Origin: an uncultured Prevotella sp.
GTDB lineage: Bacteria > Bacteroidota > Bacteroidia > Bacteroidales > Bacteroidaceae
Assembly: GCA_937922435.1 (NCBI GenBank)
Contig: CAKZVT010000010.1
Location: 1-12,721 of the forward strand
Reading direction: 5' to 3'
Length of the DNA stretch: 12,721 nucleotides
Shown piece by piece: positions 1 through 8,110 of this stretch. The position numbers and the translations under genes were made by a program. Under the pieces are notes generated by a model. That model was not told the DNA's origin. It did no database searches and saw only the letters and a program-made list of their open reading frames with translations. Every line of letters begins with the position of its first letter. Position 1 is the first letter of the stretch.

Positions 1-243
1 GCGGTGCTGCTGGGGCAGGGCATGCCGGCCTACGGTCCCTTGCAGCGGAACATCTATAATAACGAAAACGTCGAGCACTACGACTATAACCCCGAAAAGG
101 CAAAGTCCATTCTGGAATCTGTCGGCTGCACGATGGGCTCGAACGGCTACTACGAGCGAAACGGCGAAGAGATCGGCTTTGTCATCAGCGTCATGGCCGG
201 CGAACAGGACCGCATCGATATCGCGCAGGCCGCCGCGCAGCAG
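1..243 (+). other. Fragment of an oligopeptide-binding ABC transporter protein (SBP_bac_5-like) fused in frame to SprA
   Basis: The first ~81 codons look like the late part of a DppA/OppA-type solute-binding protein, not SprA. Visible hallmarks are GQGMPAYGPL, then YDYNPEKAKSILESVG (family pattern: YD-x-x-KA-x-x-LL-x-x-G), then a GSNGYYERNGEEI turn, then RIDIAQAAAQQ, which in the family is normally followed by LK-x-IG. Here it is followed by PGRQDTARQ and, within about 25 residues, by SprA-type N-terminal sequence. Both edges of the fragment are incomplete: the window begins inside it and it stops at about nt 240-245. Such peptide-binding proteins are typical of Firmicutes and uncommon in Bacteroidales, so I infer DNA from another genome or locus joined here, probably at a contig end. 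Base composition is not obviously different. Family assignment is by motif recognition only. Confidence 0.7.
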
Positions 244-3200
244 CCGGGCCGCCAGGACACCGCACGGCAGGCCGCTGTGCCGACTCCAGTGATAGCCGTA
301 GAAGAGGACACCATACCCGACTCGCTGTTGCATCCGCGATGGAAAATCCAGCGCATAACGCCGATAACGGATGACGACCTTGACAAGCAGGCCGCCGACT
401 TGACCTTACCCGACAACATAAAGCAGGAAGTAGAGTACAACGATTCGCTCGACCGCTACTTCATCGGCTCGAAGATGGGCGACGGCTACCTCTCAACGCC
501 CATCGTGATGACGCCGCAAGAATACCGGAAGTGGAGCGAGAAGAAGGAGTTTGACCGCTTTTTCCGCGAAAAGAACGACACGCTCATCAAGGAGGGCGGC
601 AAGGACAAGTTCTCGTTTACCGACATGCACTTCGACCTCGGGCCGGCTGAAAAAATCTTCGGGCCGGGCGGTGTGCGCATAAAGACGCAGGGAACGGCCG
701 AACTGAAGTTCGGGGCGACGCTGAAAAACATCGACAACCCGTCGCTGCCCATACGCAACCGCAAGACCACTACGCTCGACTTTGACGAGAAAATCAACCT
801 TAGCGTCAACGGAAAGGTGGGCGACAAGGTCAACATGAACCTCAACTACAACACCGACGCTACGTTCGACTACGATGCACAGAACCTAAAGCTCAAGTAC
901 GAGGGCAAGGAAGACGAAATCATAAAGCTCGTCGAGGGCGGCAACGTGTCGTTTCCCAGCAACTCGTCGCTTGTCAACGGCGCGTCGTCCTTGTTCGGAA
1001 TACGCACCGACTTGCAGTTTGGCAAGCTCTCGTTGCAGACCGTTGTGTCGCAGAAAAAGTCGTCCTCAAAGAGCGTGTCGTCAAAAGGCGGCACGCAGTT
1101 CACCGCGTTCGAGTTTGACGTTACCGACTACGAGGAGAATCGCCACTTCTTCCTCTCTAAGTATTTCCGCGACAGGTATAACAGCGCAATGTCAAAACTG
1201 CCCAACGTTACGACGGGAATTACCATCAACCGCGTGGAAATATGGGTGACGAACAAGACTGGGACAACATCTAACTCGCGCGACATCGTCGCCTTGACCG
1301 ACCTCGGCGAGAACACGTCGGTAAGCAATCCGATGTGGAGCGTGACGGGACAGCCCGTGCCGTCGAACAACGCCAACACCGAGTACAGCACGATGGTGAA
1401 CACCTACGCCGCCGCACGCGACATCAACCAGACGAGCGGCGTGTTTGAAGCAGTGCCCGGTTTCGTGGGAGGTTTTGACTATGAGAAGCTTGAAAGCGCG
1501 CGTCTGCTCAACAGTTCGGAGTACACCGTCAATACCGCCCTTGGCTACGTGTCGCTCCGCACGTCGTTGCAGACCGACCAGGTAATCGCCGTAGCATACG
1601 AATATACTTACGGAGGCGTGACTTACCAGGTAGGAGAGTTCGCGTCAGACATACAGGACGTGAGCCAGGCTCTTTTCGTAAAGTCGCTCAAGAACACGAG
1701 CAACAACCCACAGCAGGGCAACTGGGACTTGATGATGAAGAACGTCTACTACCTCGCGTCGTCGGTGGAGAAAGAGAAGTTTCGCCTCGACGTGAAGTAC
1801 CAGAGCGACACTACGGGCGTGTACCTTTCTTATATACCGGAGCAGCAGGTGAAAAGCCAGCCAATAATAAAGCTGCTCGGAGCCGACCGCTTGGACAATA
1901 ACAACAGGGCGAACAGCAACGGCTACTTCGACTACGTTGACGGATACACGGTGAACAACGGCCGAGTGTTCTTCCCTAAGGTAGAACCCTTTGGCGCGGA
2001 CATGTACGACGCCCTTGTAAGCAACGGCGTAGCGGCCGACGTGGCTTCGCGTTACAGCTACACGGAGCTGTATGACTCGACCAAGACGACGGCCAAGCAA
2101 ATCGCAGAAAAGAACAAGTACATGATGAGCGGACAGTTCCGCGGCACGCTGGCGAACGTCATCTCGCTCGGGGCTTACAACATACCGCAAGGCTCTGTGG
2201 TTGTGACGGCCGGCGGAGTGACGCTGACCGAAGGCTCGGACTACTCCGTTGACTACTCTTCAGGCGAGGTGACAATTCTCAACCAGAGCATCATCGACGC
2301 CGGGACTACGGTCAACGCCTCGTTCGAGAGCAACACCGACTACGCCCAAGAGCGAAAGACGTTCCTCGGACTTAACTGGCAATACGACTTTTCCAAGAAC
2401 TTCCAGCTTAGCGGTACACTGCAACACCTGTCTGAACAGGCGTTGACGACGAAGGTGTCAATGGGTTCAGAGCCGCTCAACAACACCCTTTGGGGACTTA
2501 ACATCAACTGGAAGCACGAGAGCCAGTGGCTTACCAACATACTTGACAAGCTGCCCTTCCTGCACTGTACGCAGCCGTCGCAAATCTCGTTCACGGGCGA
2601 GTTCGCCCAGCTTATTGCCGGACAGCCCAGCGGAGTGCAGGACAACGCGTCGTATATCGACGACTTCGAGAACACGAAAAACGCCATAGACGTGTCTACT
2701 CCTACGTCTTGGATACTTTCAAGCGTGCCGTCCATGTTCCCGGAACATGACGACAAGACCACCCTGCAAAGCGGATACAACCGCTCGCTGCTGGCCTGGT
2801 ACACCATAGACCCCCTGTTTACGCGCCGCAGCTCGTCGCTTACGCCGTCGCACATAAAGAGCGACCTCGACCAACTTAGTAATTATTATGTACGCGAAGT
2901 GAACACACGCGAGCTGTTCCCGAACCGCGGCAACAGTTCGTACAACAGCGTTACGTCTACGCTTTCCATCCTTAACCTCGCCTATTATCCCAACGAGCGC
3001 GGCCCTTACAACTTCGACCCGAACCTCAATTATGACGGAACGCTGCCCAATCCGCAGAACCGTTGGGGCGGAATGATGCGCAAGCTGGACACCAGCGACT
3101 TTGAGACGGCGAACATAGAGTACATCGAATTCTGGCTTCTCGACCCGTTCATATATTCCAACGAGCAGCCTGACGCCAACCAGTATGGCGGCGACCTCTA

Positions 3201-6200
3201 CATAAACCTTGGCGAAGTGAGCGAGGACATACTGCGAGACGGCCGCAAGTTTTATGAAAGCGGAATGCCGGTGGACGGCTCGCAGAGCTTTACTACTACC
3301 CAATGGGGCAAAATTCCGACGCAGGCTACAGTGACATACGCCTTCGCTACGACCGAAGGTTCGCGTGAGTTGCAGGACGTCGGCTACAATGGCTTGACCG
3401 ATGCGGAGGAACGTGAGTTCGGCCCTTACCAGGAGTTCCTTGCCGCAATACAAGGAAAGGTGTCTCCGGCGCAGCTCGATTCAATAATGAACGACCCTGC
3501 CAACGACGACTACCACTACTTCCGCGGCTCTGATTTCGACCGCATCGAAGCACCAATCCTTCGCCGTTACAAGCGCATAAACAATCCCCAGGGCAACTCT
3601 CCCGACAGCAACAACCGCACGGAAAGCTACGACACGTCGTACAAGTCGACACCCGACGTGGAGGACATCAACCAGGATTACACCCTCAACGAGTATGAGA
3701 ACTACTACCAGTACCGCATATCCATGCGCCCTGAAGACTTTGTCGTAGGGCGGAACTTCATCGTCGACAAGCGCGAAACTTCCCCGACGCTGCGCAACGG
3801 CGATGAGGGTCATGCCACGTGGTACCAGTTCCGCATTCCGCTTGACGACTTCGAGGAGCGTGTCGGCTCTATCAGCGACTTCTCTTCAATCCGTTTCATG
3901 CGCATGTTCCTCACCAATTTCAAGAAACCTGTCGTCCTCCGCTTCGCCACTTTGGACCTTGTGCGCGGCGAATGGCGCACCTATGAGCAGCCGCTTGACA
4001 ATACTTCGCACGATAGCGGAAGCATGTCGGTCAGCGCGGTGAACATCGAGGAGAACAATGACAAGAGCCCCGTGAACTACATTCTGCCGCCGGGCATAAC
4101 CCGCGAGCAAGACCCTACGCAGCCGCAGCTTGCCGAGGAGAACGAGCAGGCGTTGAGCTTTACGGTCAACAACTTCTCAACCAACGAGGCGAAGGCCGTT
4201 TACAAGAACACCACTCTTGACCTGCGCCAGTACAAGCGGATGGAGATGTTCGTGCATGCAAACGCCTTCGACCAGAACACCACCAACCTTACAGACAACC
4301 AGCTGGCTGTGTTCATCCGCCTTGGAAGCGACTACCGCAGCAATTATTACGAATACGAAATCCCCCTCAAGCTAACAGCCCCTGGCGTGTACAGCCGCTA
4401 TTCCGTTGAGGATGCACGCAAGGTGTGGCCAGAAGAGAACATGCTCGACATACCGTTGAGCGTGTTCACCGCCTTGAAGAAGGCCCGCAACACTGCCAAG
4501 TCGCAAGGTCTTGCCTCTTACAATTCCGTTTATACAGCTTACGACGAGGCCAATCCGAACAACAAAGTCAGCATAGTGGGCAACCCGTCGCTCGGCGAAG
4601 TGAAGACGATGATGATTGGCGTGCGCAACCTTTCGGGCGATATCAAGTCGGGCGAGGTGTGGGTCAACGAGTTGAGGCTCAAGGAGTACAACAACAAGGG
4701 AGGATGGGCCGCGCAGGGTGCGCTCAACGTACAGCTGTCAGACATTGGCTCGCTCAACGCTACCGGGAAGATTGTCACCGACGGTTTCGGCGGCATCGAG
4801 GAAGGAGTGTCGGAGCGTTCGCAGGACGACTACAAGACTTACAGCTTCACGGCGAACGTTGAGCTTGGCCGCTTTTTCCCCGACAAGGCCAAGGTTACGG
4901 CACCGCTGTATTATTCAATTACGAAGGAGGAGACGCGCCCCAAGTACAATCCGCTCGACACCGACATGCTTCTTGACGAGTCGCTCGACGCCATCGGCGA
5001 CAAGCATGAGCGCGACTCGGTGGAAAGGATAGCCGTGACGAGGACAACAAACACCAACTTCTCGCTGTCGAATGTGCGTGTAGGCATACAGACAAAGCGG
5101 CATCCCATGCCATACGACCCTGCCAACTTCTCGTTCAGCTACAGCCACAGCCACAGCTATTCGAGCGGTGAGACCACCGTCTACGAGAAGGAAGACAACT
5201 GGCGCGGGGCGATGAACTACAGCTACACGCCCGTGTACAAGCCGTTCGAGCCGTTCAGAAAGCTCATCAAGAGCAAGAGCAAATGGTACGACATATTCAA
5301 GCGTTTCGGCCTTAACTGGCTGCCGCAGAACATCACGTTCGACACCGAGATGACGCGCAACTACTACGAGTTGCAGGAGCGCGACATGGAAAGCACCGAC
5401 GGCAACATGCTTCCGCTGACGTTCAGCGAGCAGTTTCTGTGGAACAGGGCGTTCTCCATTCGCTGGGACTTGACGCAGAACCTGCACCTCGACTTCAGCA
5501 GCGCGACCAACGCCGAAATAGAAGAACCGTACACTCCGGTGAACAAAGACCTTTACCCTGACCAGTATTCGGCGTGGAAAGACTCCGTATGGACGAGCAT
5601 AAAGGACTTCGGGCGGCCGCTCGACTACAACCAGACGTTCAACGCCTCGTACCGCCTGCCGCTCAACCTCGTGCCCATATTCGACTGGATTAACGCCGAC
5701 GGAACGTACAACTCCACCTACAACTGGACTCGCGGCTCCGAACTTGAGGACGGTACGTCGCTCGGCAACTCGGTCACGATGAACCGCACGTACAACATCA
5801 ACGGCACGTTCAACCTCGAGAAGCTGTACAACCACGTGCCATTCCTCAAGAAGGCCAACGACCGTTTCAACAAGGCGGCGCGGCCGAGGCGCACTTCCAG
5901 CAGCAGGCTGCGCAACCAGCGCAACCAGCGTAACTCGCGCAACGCCAAGAAGGACGACAAGGACGGCGACAAGGAGAAGAAGGAGCTGCCCAAGAACAAG
6001 CGCAGCTTCGAGAAGGAAATAGTGCTCCAGCCCGACACCACCCTCGTAATCTCGCACGGCAAGAGGAGCAAAAGGCTCATAGTGAACGCCAAGACCAAGG
6101 ACGGCAAGGCGTTCCGCCTGAAGTACAAGAAGCTCGACAACAACCGCATACGCATCGTCAACAAGGTGGACACACCAACCACGGTGAAGCTCACCGTAAC

Positions 6201-7704
6201 GCCGAAAGCGCCGTTGGAGGACAACAAGTGGTACAAGGCGGCGCAGTGCGTGGCGCGCGGACTGATGCTTGTGCGCAACGTCAGCTTCTCTTACCGCAAC
6301 CAGTACAGCATGTACCTGCCAGGCTTCATGCCCGAGGTGGGCGACATGTTCGGCCAGCGCAGCGGCGACGTGATGGCTCCGGGGCTTGACTTCGCCTTCG
6401 GTTTCGTCGACGACAACTACATCGACAAGGCCGCCGGGCGCGGCTGGCTGCTCATGGCCGACAGCGTAGCCACACCTGCTACGACCAGCCTTACCGAGGA
6501 CTTCCAGCTGCGCATGACGCTCGAACCGGTAAAGAACCTCAAGATAGACCTCAACGCCAGCCGCACCGAAACCAAGTCGAAGAGCATACAGTACATGTAT
6601 CAGGGCAGCCCCACGACGCAGAGCGGCACGCTCACCATGACCACAATAAGCCTGGGCAGCGCGTTCGAGGGCATGGGCGACGCCAAGAACGGCTACCGCT
6701 CAAAGACGTTCGAGAAGTTCTGCAAGTCGCTCGACAAGTTCCGCGACCGCGTAGAGGCGCAGTACGCCGGGGCTACATACCCGGCCGGCTCGTCGCTGGC
6801 AGGCAAGCCGTTCGACCCCGCCAACGGTTCGGTCAGCAAGTACAGCGCCGACGTAATGGTACCGGCCTTCCTCTCGGCCTACACTTCCATGGGCGGCTCG
6901 TCGCTCTCAATCTTCCCCACGCTGTCGCGCCTGCTGCCCAACTGGACGCTGCGTTACAGCGGACTGGTGCAGCTGCCGTGGTTCCGCGACGTGTTCAAGA
7001 GCTTCAACGTCAACCACTCTTACAAGAGCATCTACGCCGTAGGCTCGTACAGCTCGTACTCTACGTTCCAGGAATACATGAACGGCCTCGGCTTCGTAAG
7101 CGATGCCACTACGGGCAATCCCACGCCGAGCAGCATGTTCAACGTCAGCACCGTCAGCATCAACGAGTCGTTCTCGCCGCTCATCGGCATCGACATGACC
7201 TTCCAGAACAACCTTACGTGCAAGGTGGAATACCGCAAGACGCGCGTGCTTAGCCTTAGCATGACGAGCGTGCAAGTCAACGAAGCCGTAAGCAACGACT
7301 GGGTGGTGGGCATGAGCTACAAAATAAACAACTTCAAGCTGTTCGGCGGCGGCCGCCGTCGTCGCGCCGCGTCGTCGGGCAGGAACAATGCCGACAACAA
7401 CCGCTCGTCGTCATCTTCAAGCTCGCGCAACCGCGGCTTCAACACCGACCTCAACCTGCGCCTCGACCTGTCGTACCGCAAGCAGGCTTCCATCTGCCGC
7501 GACATAGCGTCGATGACAAGCTCGGCCAGCAGCGGCAACACGGCCTTCAAGCTGTCGTTCTCGGCCGACTACACCCTCTCGCGCCTGCTTACGATGAGCT
7601 TCTATTACGACCGCCAGACCAACACTCCGCTGCTCTCGTCGAGCAGTTACCCTACCACCACGCAGGACTTCGGCCTTAGCCTCAAGTTCTCGCTCACCCG
7701 TTGA
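1..7704 (+). CDS. sprA: SprA/Sov, giant T9SS outer-membrane translocon; open at left edge, foreign-looking N-terminus
   Basis: SprA (Sov in Porphyromonas gingivalis) is the single-chain outer-membrane barrel, 36 strands in the Flavobacterium structure, through which type IX cargo leaves the periplasm. About 2485 residues here are SprA, close to the usual ~2400-2500. Conserved blocks in order: an early block with DFDEKINLSVNGKVGD and KLVEGGNVSFPSNSSLVNGA (about nt 766-985); YIDDFE (nt 2653-2670); NERGPYNFDPN (about 2989-3024); WGGMMRKLDTSDFE and IEYIEFWLLDPF (about 3064-3150); VNYILPPGITREQDP (about 4072-4116); GGWAAQGALNVQLSDIGS (about 4699-4752); a barrel-like C-terminal strand ending FGLSLKFSLTR. 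A Lys/Arg/Asn/Asp-rich segment (about nt 5848-6018) and a Ser/Arg-rich linker (about 7351-7440) are low-complexity insertions. The frame has no stop back to base 1 and no SprA signal peptide. Roughly codons 1-81 belong to another family (see separate entry), so the true start is absent. Family identity is very secure; the N-terminus is not. Confidence 0.95.
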   Translation, partial: AVLLGQGMPAYGPLQRNIYNNENVEHYDYNPEKAKSILESVGCTMGSNGYYERNGEEIGFVISVMAGEQDRIDIAQAAAQQPGRQDTARQAAVPTPVIAVEEDTIPDSLLHPRWKIQRITPITDDDLDKQAADLTLPDNIKQEVEYNDSLDRYFIGSKMGDGYLSTPIVMTPQEYRKWSEKKEFDRFFREKNDTLIKEGGKDKFSFTDMHFDLGPAEKIFGPGGVRIKTQGTAELKFGATLKNIDNPSLPIRNRKTTTLDFDEKINLSVNGKVGDKVNMNLNYNTDATFDYDAQNLKLKYEGKEDEIIKLVEGGNVSFPSNSSLVNGASSLFGIRTDLQFGKLSLQTVVSQKKSSSKSVSSKGGTQFTAFEFDVTDYEENRHFFLSKYFRDRYNSAMSKLPNVTTGITINRVEIWVTNKTGTTSNSRDIVALTDLGENTSVSNPMWSVTGQPVPSNNANTEYSTMVNTYAAARDINQTSGVFEAVPGFVGGFDYEKLESARLLNSSEYTVNTALGYVSLRTSLQTDQVIAVAYEYTYGGVTYQVGEFASDIQDVSQALFVKSLKNTSNNPQQGNWDLMMKNVYYLASSVEKEKFRLDVKYQSDTTGVYLSYIPEQQVKSQPIIKLLGADRLDNNNRANSNGYFDYVDGYTVNNGRVFFPKVEPFGADMYDALVSNGVAADVASRYSYTELYDSTKTTAKQIAEKNKYMMSGQFRGTLANVISLGAYNIPQGSVVVTAGGVTLTEGSDYSVDYSSGEVTILNQSIIDAGTTVNASFESNTDYAQERKTFLGLNWQYDFSKNFQLSGTLQHLSEQALTTKVSMGSEPLNNTLWGLNINWKHESQWLTNILDKLPFLHCTQPSQISFTGEFAQLIAGQPSGVQDNASYIDDFENTKNAIDVSTPTSWILSSVPSMFPEHDDKTTLQSGYNRSLLAWYTIDPLFTRRSSSLTPSHIKSDLDQLSNYYVREVNTRELFPNRGNSSYNSVTSTLSILNLAYYPNERGPYNFDPNLNYDGTLPNPQNRWGGMMRKLDTSDFETANIEYIEFWLLDPFIYSNEQPDANQYGGDLYINLGEVSEDILRDGRKFYESGMPVDGSQSFTTTQWGKIPTQATVTYAFATTEGSRELQDVGYNGLTDAEEREFGPYQEFLAAIQGKVSPAQLDSIMNDPANDDYHYFRGSDFDRIEAPILRRYKRINNPQGNSPDSNNRTESYDTSYKSTPDVEDINQDYTLNEYENYYQYRISMRPEDFVVGRNFIVDKRETSPTLRNGDEGHATWYQFRIPLDDFEERVGSISDFSSIRFMRMFLTNFKKPVVLRFATLDLVRGEWRTYEQPLDNTSHDSGSMSVSAVNIEENNDKSPVNYILPPGITREQDPTQPQLAEENEQALSFTVNNFSTNEAKAVYKNTTLDLRQYKRMEMFVHANAFDQNTTNLTDNQLAVFIRLGSDYRSNYYEYEIPLKLTAPGVYSRYSVEDARKVWPEENMLDIPLSVFTALKKARNTAKSQGLASYNSVYTAYDEANPNNKVSIVGNPSLGEVKTMMIGVRNLSGDIKSGEVWVNELRLKEYNNKGGWAAQGALNVQLSDIGSLNATGKIVTDGFGGIEEGVSERSQDDYKTYSFTANVELGRFFPDKAKVTAPLYYSITKEETRPKYNPLDTDMLLDESLDAIGDKHERDSVERIAVTRTTNTNFSLSNVRVGIQTKRHPMPYDPANFSFSYSHSHSYSSGETTVYEKEDNWRGAMNYSYTPVYKPFEPFRKLIKSKSKWYDIFKRFGLNWLPQNITFDTEMTRNYYELQERDMESTDGNMLPLTFSEQFLWNRAFSIRWDLTQNLHLDFSSATNAEIEEPYTPVNKDLYPDQYSAWKDSVWTSIKDFGRPLDYNQTFNASYRLPLNLVPIFDWINADGTYNSTYNWTRGSELEDGTSLGNSVTMNRTYNINGTFNLEKLYNHVPFLKKANDRFNKAARPRRTSSSRLRNQRNQRNSRNAKKDDKDGDKEKKELPKNKRSFEKEIVLQPDTTLVISHGKRSKRLIVNAKTKDGKAFRLKYKKLDNNRIRIVNKVDTPTTVKLTVTPKAPLEDNKWYKAAQCVARGLMLVRNVSFSYRNQYSMYLPGFMPEVGDMFGQRSGDVMAPGLDFAFGFVDDNYIDKAAGRGWLLMADSVATPATTSLTEDFQLRMTLEPVKNLKIDLNASRTETKSKSIQYMYQGSPTTQSGTLTMTTISLGSAFEGMGDAKNGYRSKTFEKFCKSLDKFRDRVEAQYAGATYPAGSSLAGKPFDPANGSVSKYSADVMVPAFLSAYTSMGGSSLSIFPTLSRLLPNWTLRYSGLVQLPWFRDVFKSFNVNHSYKSIYAVGSYSSYSTFQEYMNGLGFVSDATTGNPTPSSMFNVSTVSINESFSPLIGIDMTFQNNLTCKVEYRKTRVLSLSMTSVQVNEAVSNDWVVGMSYKINNFKLFGGGRRRRAASSGRNNADNNRSSSSSSSRNRGFNTDLNLRLDLSYRKQASICRDIASMTSSASSGNTAFKLSFSADYTLSRLLTMSFYYDRQTNTPLLSSSSYPTTTQDFGLSLKFSLTR

Positions 7705-7705
7705 C

Positions 7706-7728
7706 GCGGCCTTCGGCGGCAAGGCCGC
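7706..7728 (+). terminator. GC-rich hairpin immediately after sprA
   Basis: The arms GCGGCCTT (7706-7713) and AAGGCCGC (7721-7728) pair perfectly over 8 bp around a 7-nt loop, starting one base after the sprA stop. No U-tract follows, so termination efficiency is uncertain. It may act with the stronger hairpin at 7843-7879. Confidence 0.5.
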
Positions 7729-7842
7729 CGTTGGCGTGTGCAAAATTGCAACATTTCCGATGTGTTTTGCTTACAATGTTGTTTGTCAGTCCCTTGGCAA
7801 ATGTCTGATGATAACATTCCTGCATACGTTTGCTTACAAAGT

Positions 7843-7879
7843 AAAAGGCCGTCTTTCACACTGCGAAAGACGGCCTTTT
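7843..7879. terminator. Perfect 15-bp hairpin with A-run and T-run ends (bidirectional terminator or repeat unit)
   Basis: AAAAGGCCGTCTTTC (7843-7857) is perfectly complementary to GAAAGACGGCCTTTT (7865-7879), with a 7-nt loop ACACTGC. The descending arm ends in TTTT and the ascending arm begins AAAA, so it has intrinsic-terminator form on both strands, although only sprA (139 bp upstream) reads into it. The word GCCGTCTTT / AAAGACGGC recurs at 7914-7922 and 11805-11813, so it may also be one copy of a dispersed palindromic repeat. Confidence 0.7.
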
Positions 7880-7886
7880 GCGTTGC

Positions 7887-7925
7887 AATTCATGGCCTTT
7901 CGCCTTGCCGTTTGCCGTCTTTTGC
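7887..7925. repeat. Repeat-like tract shared with the 11738-11813 spacer
   Basis: Positions 7887-7906 match 11738-11757 at 18 of 20 bases (AATTCATGG, then Y, CTTT, Y, GCCTT). Slightly further on, GCCGTCTTTTGC (7914-7925) closely resembles GCCTTCTTTTGC at 11787-11798. The two tracts lie in different intergenic regions almost 4 kb apart and neither is coding. In this copy the downstream half of the palindrome has decayed. The remaining ~125 bases up to the promoter at 8053 show nothing firm beyond a weak 6-bp inverted repeat. Confidence 0.5.
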
Positions 7926-8052
7926 AAGTCGCACGGCGGCGTATGGCTGTATGGCAGGCGCGTAGGCGTTGCGCAAGGGTAGGCGGATGAGGCTTTTGGC
8001 TGCCGTTTTGCGCTGTGCCAAAGGTATTTAAAAATCTTTTAGCGTGTTTTAT

Positions 8053-8083
8053 TTTGCCATTCGTCGTATAAGTGTTATCTTTG
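8053..8083 (+). promoter_or_regulatory. Bacteroidota-type promoter for the CNNM/CBS gene
   Basis: A -33 element TTTG (8053-8056) lies 19 nt upstream of TATCTTTG (8076-8083), which matches the -7 consensus TAnnTTTG exactly. Transcription would begin near 8088-8091, giving a ~20-nt leader to the ATG at 8111. The promoter overlaps the alternative GTG at 8072 and therefore argues against that start. Confidence 0.8.
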
Positions 8084-8110
8084 CAGCGGAAACAATATGT
8101 GCAACCATTA

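Noticed and set aside
4915..6057. 380-codon open frame antisense to sprA
   Set aside because: It is rich in Val/Leu/Arg with no recognisable domain and no promoter, and lies opposite a strongly conserved SprA region. It is a codon-bias shadow, like the other antisense frames over 486-845, 1645-2190, 2719-3453 and 5718-6278.
7825..7832. TACGTTTG, a match to the -7 promoter box
   Set aside because: No -33 element at suitable spacing, and a strong hairpin follows within 11 bp with no gene before 8111. An 11-bp direct repeat TTTGCTTACAA (7766-7776, 7829-7839) overlaps it but is too short to interpret.
7736..7990. Short plus-strand frames in the spacer after sprA
   Set aside because: They run through the terminator hairpin and repeat tract, have no domain, and two frames compete over the same bases.
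8072..8110. GTG start 39 bp upstream for the CNNM gene
   Set aside because: It lies inside the -33/-7 promoter and upstream of the expected transcription start, and it adds residues absent from the family. ATG 8111 fits better.
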